Shown here one piece after another: positions 25,901 to 28,962 of a stretch of DNA of 28,962 bases. Each line of letters starts with the position of its first letter. The stretch's first letter is position 1. The notes below the pieces were generated by a model. It did not search any database and was not told where the DNA came from. It saw only the letters and a program-made list of their open reading frames with translations. Source of the DNA: CALAED01 sp937891035 (GTDB lineage Bacteria; Actinomycetota; Actinomycetes; Streptosporangiales; Streptosporangiaceae); NCBI GenBank assembly GCA_035642125.1, contig DASQSZ010000262.1, positions 1 to 28,962 on the forward strand. The letters run 5' to 3'. Made by a program: the position numbers and the translations under genes.

Positions 25901-26416
25901 CACGGCGTTGAGGATCGCCGCCTCCTCGGCCTCGAAGTCCAGCTCGCGCTGACCCCGCGGCGACGACGCCATAAAGGCCAGGCTCAGCCGGAACTCGTCC
26001 AACGCCGGCCGCTGCTGCGCCGGGCCCAGGCGCCGTACCACACAAAAACGAGCCAGCTCATCCTCCGCCAGCAGCCCGCCACCCGGCCGGGCGAGCAACT
26101 CGAACGGAGCACGGAGCACGGCCCACGACCGATCCGACGGCGACCGCGGCCCTGTCACCTCGAAGACCAGTGGCCGGGCGGCCCGCTCCAGCAACGCGGT
26201 CAGCTGCCCCTGATCCCCGTCCAGCCAGCCGAACAGTTCCCGGCCCAGCTCGACGAACACGCCGGCATCGGCGCCCGTCTGCACCGCCCGCACATAGCGA
26301 CCGGCCAACGCGGTCAGTAACTCCACATCCGCCGGCTCGATGAGCCGGCGAGATCCGATCCGCTCATCGCCGACCAGCACCTCGAAACCGGTGCCATCGA
26401 CGGCCAGGCCAGTCAT
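22964..26416 (-). CDS. CHAT protease - STAND NTPase - TPR protein
   Basis: A 1150-residue multidomain protein. Residues ~1-360 form a CHAT (caspase-like) peptidase: catalytic H208 in HLSCHG and C258 in VVSACLTATG, 50 residues apart. A STAND-type ATPase follows: FVGRRPELQQAL, Walker A GQGRLGKSS (~437), Walker B LLLVIDDLEQ (~525), the LLVTSR strand, and a winged-helix-like segment (LLRAVTLFTVPVPESVIGVL). The C-terminal ~350 residues are TPR helices (IADIAYERGDYEEALRVRRE). This order - effector, NTP switch, repeat sensor - is that of NTP-dependent conflict proteins in which ligand binding to the repeats releases the protease. I use the ATG at 26416; a TTG lies one codon upstream. It couples to the small downstream gene. 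Ligand and protease substrate are unknown. Confidence 0.9.
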   Translation of the reverse strand: MTGLAVDGTGFEVLVGDERIGSRRLIEPADVELLTALAGRYVRAVQTGADAGVFVELGRELFGWLDGDQGQLTALLERAARPLVFEVTGPRSPSDRSWAVLRAPFELLARPGGGLLAEDELARFCVVRRLGPAQQRPALDEFRLSLAFMASSPRGQRELDFEAEEAAILNAVGEARVDLMVEDTGDPEQLARRLAELGGMRVVHLSCHGLNNWPGGPGGRGVPVLMMEDEVGGDRPVTAADLVGLLPSGPRLLVVSACLTATGADASGHLPPGDGHKGKPGPGADAGLVAHSLSTALVAAGVPAVIGWDGSVGDRSATAFAERLYRALADRADVAVAVGDARRALLRSEDPLVRSDWHLARLWLGPAGGGPLVAGSRKRSLVTATRGTRTFLDRKQQVPVAAAAMFVGRRPELQQALRALRSSQRAGVLVHGQGRLGKSSLAARIADRCQDMAVAVVFGDYGAPAIADAVGAAVRANPAARQLIESRLPAVRERPEAIEGLLVDLVAGPCAQAGDDGRRPLLLVIDDLEQILKADLAGPHRVLPDHAPVLAAVLRAFDPTETDSRLLVTSRFTFALDELETRLEAVQLPPLSPVAQRKLQRRQQALTPAERQAERARLAARALAVSRGNPGLQDLIGLRLVYGEQVSLERAEAAVAGMGAYLRQGDLPADAEVRAFLENLALDALLREAGAANVDLLRAVTLFTVPVPESVIGVLAEQQGGSVSRLRGLGLLEPYRDLYDPARPALAADPLAAGRVEPLSTREQVAIAAAGLGPLFAAWGAAAPRPHRDQALDLQLTRLALLADAPAIAAACAVGAVTSLRGGPAADASRLGQDAVDLLDRHGLAVPVDLLRQSADAAFTSGDGEAGEALLDRAAQQAQSGNEHGTSPLDQARVIAERARRLITRGELEQAEELFLRAHQLFTAGESELEATVVMGSIADIAYERGDYEEALRVRREVQLPVFERLGDAREAAVAWGKIADIAYERGDYVEALRVRREVELPVYERLGDARSVAVAWGKIADIAYQRGHYDEAAELQRSRLEVNKRLGDLDGIAAAGWALARIDLAREDYASAVPRLTESFQIFGRLQRPDGIAIVGVPLGRLLLAGGHADAARRVLSDALAAATKIGWTETVQQIDKLLKSAGAEDEGT
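23341..23606 (-). repeat. Two 123-bp near-identical TPR-coding repeats plus a partial third
   Basis: Units 23341-23463 and 23464-23586 differ at about 11 of 123 positions by my count. The first ~20 bases of a third unit (23587-23606) match before diverging. Each unit encodes a 41-residue TPR (IADIAYERGDY, EALRVRREV, LPV(Y/F)ERLGDAR). The period is in frame, so unit gain or loss would lengthen or shorten the sensor. Confidence 0.9.
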
Positions 26417-26419
26417 CAA

Positions 26420-26742
26420 GAACCCCCACCCGACAAGTCACTCTCGCACTCGCCCGCCACGACCCTATTGCCACCCGCGACTCTGCGTGAGACGCCGACG
26501 CCATGGCCAAGGTTGGCACCTACTTCCCACCGGGGGCGGGCTGTGCCGCTGCGGAGTCCGTACGGCGCGTGGGAATCGTGATCCCGAGGTGCTGGACGGA
26601 TCCGCCGAAGTCGCCTGCCCGGTGACCGCCTCACCGCGCTCGCCCGTGGATCCGCCCGGGCGGACAGATCCCGTTGAAGACCCGAAGTCAGTCAGAATTT
26701 GGGTCAGATCCCGCCGGGAGGTGCTCACCTACATCATCTCTG
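26420..26742. other. Intergenic region upstream of the CHAT gene
   Basis: This 323-base spacer lies between the start of the CHAT gene and the stop of the MalG-type permease; both are on the minus strand. I see no convincing gene; the short open frames lack a ribosome site and recognisable similarity. It holds a 14-bp perfect palindrome, TCCGCCCGGGCGGA (26651-26664), and a shorter one, AGGTG-CT-CACCT (26719-26730). These could terminate the ABC operon or serve as regulatory sites. The CHAT promoter must lie here or further upstream, but I cannot place it. Confidence 0.5.
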
Positions 26743-27585
26743 TCAGGACTTGACGGCGCCGGCGGTGAGGCCTTGGACGAGGTAGCGCTGCAGCGCGAGG
26801 AAGGCCAGCACGACGGGCGCGCTGATGACCAGGGAGGCGGCCATCACCTGGTTCCAGTAGACCTGGGCCTGGTTGGCGTACGCGCGCAGGCCGACGGCGA
26901 GCGTGCGTGTGCTCTCGTCGGTGAGCACGGACGCGAACAGCACCTCGCCCCACGCGGTGATGAACGCGTAGATCGCCACGGCCACCACGCCGGGCGCGGC
27001 GACCGGCAGCACGACGCGCAGCAAGGTCCGCATCGGCCCGGCGCCGTCGACGCGCGCCGCCTCGTCCAGCTCCCGGGGGATCGTGTCGAAGTAGCCGGCG
27101 AGCAGCCAGATGGCGAACGGCAGCGAGAACGTCAGGTAGGTGATCGTGAGCCCGAGACGGCTGGCGTACAGCTGGATGCCGGTGTACCTGTCGATGTTGA
27201 CGAAGATCAGGAAGAGCGGCAGCAGGAACAGGATGCCGGGGAACATCTGCGTCGACAGCACCGTGGTGAGGAAGGACCCGCGGCCGCGGAAACGATAACG
27301 GCTGACCGCGTACCCCGCGAGGATCGCCAGCGTCACCGAGCACAGCGTCGCGGCCAGCGACACGACGAGGCTGTTCACGAAGTAGCGGGCCAGCGGCACC
27401 GTGCCCCACATGTCGATGAACGGCTGGAAAGTGATCCGCGACGGCAGCCACGTGAAGGTGCCCTGCACGTCGACCAGCGGCTTGATCGACGAGCCCGCCA
27501 TGACGTACAGCGGGATGATCGTGAAGATGGTGAGCGCGCCGAGGATCGGCACCCGCGCCCAGCGCAGCCAGCGGGGTTCACGCAT
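26743..27585 (-). CDS. Carbohydrate ABC transporter permease (MalG type)
   Basis: A 280-residue inner-membrane permease with about six hydrophobic helices. The cytoplasmic EAA loop that contacts the ATPase reads DEAARVDGAGPMRTLLRVVLPV, typical of the second permease of CUT1 sugar importers. The ATG at 27585 overlaps the upstream permease stop by eight bases (ATGCGTGA), so translation is coupled; residues encoded further upstream are Cys/Ser-rich and not family-like. No ATPase gene is visible, and CUT1 systems in actinomycetes often share an MsiK-type ATPase encoded elsewhere. The sugar is unknown. Confidence 0.93.
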   Translation of the reverse strand: MREPRWLRWARVPILGALTIFTIIPLYVMAGSSIKPLVDVQGTFTWLPSRITFQPFIDMWGTVPLARYFVNSLVVSLAATLCSVTLAILAGYAVSRYRFRGRGSFLTTVLSTQMFPGILFLLPLFLIFVNIDRYTGIQLYASRLGLTITYLTFSLPFAIWLLAGYFDTIPRELDEAARVDGAGPMRTLLRVVLPVAAPGVVAVAIYAFITAWGEVLFASVLTDESTRTLAVGLRAYANQAQVYWNQVMAASLVISAPVVLAFLALQRYLVQGLTAGAVKS

Positions 27586-28618
27586 GACGCAGTCGCCTCC
27601 TGCCCGCGACGAGGTAGCCGACGGTGACGATGAGCAGGAAGCCGAGCAGCAGCACCGACATCGCCGCACCCTGGCCGAAGTTCCAGGTGATGAACGAGGC
27701 GTTGTAGATGTGGATCGAGATCACGTCCGCCTCCTCCGGCGGCCGGTCGAACAAGATGTAGGCCGTGTTGAAGTCGTTGAAGATCCACAAGAACAGCACG
27801 AGCAGCAGCACGCTGTTGACCGGCCTGAGCATCGGCAGGGTGATCGTGCGCAGCCGCTTCATGAAGCCGGCGCCGTCGATGTCGGCCGCCTCGTACAGGT
27901 CGGTGGGGATGCTCTGCAGCCCCGCCGTGAGGGTGAGGAACGCGAACGGCCACTGCCGCCAGATCTCCACGATGACGAGCGAAGCGAAGCTGTTGCCGCC
28001 AAGCAGCCAAAACGGATGGCCTTGCAGGAGGTGCAACTGGTCGGCCAGCACGGCGTTGACGATGCCGGTGTCGCGCTGGAACATGAACCGCCACGTGATG
28101 ACCGCGGTGAACAGCGGCAGCGCGTACGGCACGAGGAACAGCGTGCGCAGCCCGGCGCGGCCGCGAAACGGCCTTTGCAGCAGCACCGCCGCCGTGAGGC
28201 CGAGCAGCCAGCAGCCGGTGAGGGACAGCGACGTGACCGCGACCGTGATGAAGAACGAGTGCAGCAGGTCGGCCCCCACCGGGCCGTTCAGGTCGACGGC
28301 CACCCGGTAGTTGGCGAGGCCGGCGAACGGGGCCTCAGTCCAGTTGCGGATGAAGAACTGCGTGAGGCGCAGCAGGCTCATCCAGGCGCCGATCAGCATC
28401 GGGATGAGGTGAATGGCCAACTCGAAGATCAGCGCCGGCACCAGCAGCAGGTAGGGCAGGGCTTTGCGGCCGAGGCGCCGCGTGGACCCGCCGTGGCCGG
28501 CCGGGCCCCGCCCGGGCCGCACCAGTCTCCCCAGTTTCCCGAGCCGGCGCCGACCGGAGCCGCGCCCGCCGCCATGGGCGGACGCATCGGCCCCGGGCGC
28601 GACGACGGTCTTGCTCAC
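27578..28618 (-). CDS. Carbohydrate ABC transporter permease (MalF type)
   Basis: A 346-residue permease. It has a ~50-residue Gly/Arg-rich cytoplasmic tail, then about six membrane helices (PYLLLVPALIFELAIHLIP first) and the EAA loop YEAADIDGAGFMKRLRTITL. This is the usual first permease of CUT1-type sugar and oligosaccharide importers, forming a heterodimer with the following gene product. It starts seven bases after the solute-binding protein stop and overlaps the MalG-type gene. The substrate is not evident. Confidence 0.93.
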   Translation of the reverse strand: MSKTVVAPGADASAHGGGRGSGRRRLGKLGRLVRPGRGPAGHGGSTRRLGRKALPYLLLVPALIFELAIHLIPMLIGAWMSLLRLTQFFIRNWTEAPFAGLANYRVAVDLNGPVGADLLHSFFITVAVTSLSLTGCWLLGLTAAVLLQRPFRGRAGLRTLFLVPYALPLFTAVITWRFMFQRDTGIVNAVLADQLHLLQGHPFWLLGGNSFASLVIVEIWRQWPFAFLTLTAGLQSIPTDLYEAADIDGAGFMKRLRTITLPMLRPVNSVLLLVLFLWIFNDFNTAYILFDRPPEEADVISIHIYNASFITWNFGQGAAMSVLLLGFLLIVTVGYLVAGRRRLRHA

Positions 28619-28625
28619 CGGTGGC

Positions 28626-28962
28626 TCAGCCGCCCGCCTGCATCTTCTTGTTGGCGGCGGTGAGCTTGTCTCTGATCGTCTGCTCGGTGACCGGCCGGCC
28701 GGCGGCCGCGTCGGCGATCAGATCCTTAACGGCGTTGCCGACGAGCGTCTCGAACTGCGCCTCCTCGGGGATCATCGGCATGGTCACCGCCGAGGTGGCG
28801 AGCACCTGCTGGAAGACCCTTGTGGCCGCGGTCTGGAACCTCGGGTCGGAGTAGGCCGCCTGCGCCACCGGCAGGGTGCCGAACTTGCCGTTGAGGATCT
28901 TTTGTTCCTCCGGGCTGGTCAGGAAGTTCACCAGCTTGAGGGCGCCATCGACGTCCTCGGAG
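28626..28962 (-). CDS. ABC transporter solute-binding protein, C-terminal part
   Basis: Only the last ~112 residues are inside the window, and the frame runs off the right edge. The GTG at 28931 is not a real start, because the preceding in-frame codons continue the family pattern (SEDVDGALKLVNFLTSPEEQ). That block, and the later GTLPV and MPMIPEEAQFETLVGNAVKDL, are typical C-terminal features of extracellular sugar-binding proteins. It is first in the operon and hands substrate to the two permeases. Confidence 0.88.
   Translation of the reverse strand, partial: SEDVDGALKLVNFLTSPEEQKILNGKFGTLPVAQAAYSDPRFQTAATRVFQQVLATSAVTMPMIPEEAQFETLVGNAVKDLIADAAAGRPVTEQTIRDKLTAANKKMQAGG

Noticed and set aside
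25124..26320. Plus-strand open frame of 398 codons opposite the CHAT gene
   Set aside because: Compositionally an antisense shadow, Pro/Arg/His/Gln-rich. The minus strand carries the CHAT His/Cys pair and Walker motifs.
26465..26728. Small minus-strand open frame of 87 codons upstream of the CHAT gene
   Set aside because: No good ribosome site, no recognisable similarity, and it overlaps palindromic intergenic sequence.

Overview
The window is high-GC DNA with GTG/TTG starts, four-base gene overlaps and G/C-ending codons, typical of a filamentous actinomycete. I cannot name the genus. About three quarters of it (1 to ~22,560) is a hybrid NRPS-PKS biosynthetic gene cluster, cut by the left edge. 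The rest holds a CHAT-protease/STAND-ATPase/TPR gene with a small partner, and a carbohydrate-type ABC importer that runs off the right edge.

Assembly line (1-12,359, +): the first NRPS is 5'-truncated. It contributes the end of a carrier domain and then a complete C-A-PCP module with a valine-like A-domain code. The second NRPS is C-A-PCP, and its A domain is split between core motifs A4 and A5 by a luciferase-like flavin monooxygenase; its code is glycine-like. The third protein is a PKS module, KS-AT-ACP, with no reductive domains and a terminal NAD(P)H thioester reductase. The line therefore appears to be: upstream acyl/peptide, Val-like residue, oxidised Gly, one malonyl or methylmalonyl unit, then reductive release as an aldehyde or alcohol.

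Co-transcribed helpers (12,364-16,275, +): a metal-dependent amidohydrolase, an MbtH-like A-domain partner, an NAD(P)H:FMN reductase well placed to feed FMNH2 to the embedded monooxygenase, and an acyl-CoA carboxylase beta subunit that may make the extender unit. This run ends at a periodic short repeat and a strong hairpin shared with the convergent exporter operon.

Tailoring and export (16,427-22,552): a diiron oxygenase-like protein and a 14-TM MFS exporter are on the minus strand. Diverging from them are a methyltransferase, a cytochrome P450 and a second, paralogous methyltransferase on the plus strand. The spacer between the two operons contains a dyad that could be an operator. A hairpin at 22,564-22,582 closes the cluster.

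Right flank (22,572-28,962, -): the CHAT-STAND-TPR protein carries two nearly identical 123-bp TPR-coding repeats and overlaps a small downstream gene by ATGA. This layout resembles NTP-dependent conflict/defence systems of multicellular bacteria. Further right are two MalG/MalF-type permeases and the C-terminal end of a solute-binding protein. The points of most interest are the monooxygenase-interrupted glycine module with its cluster-encoded flavin reductase, and the CHAT-STAND-TPR plus small-protein pair.
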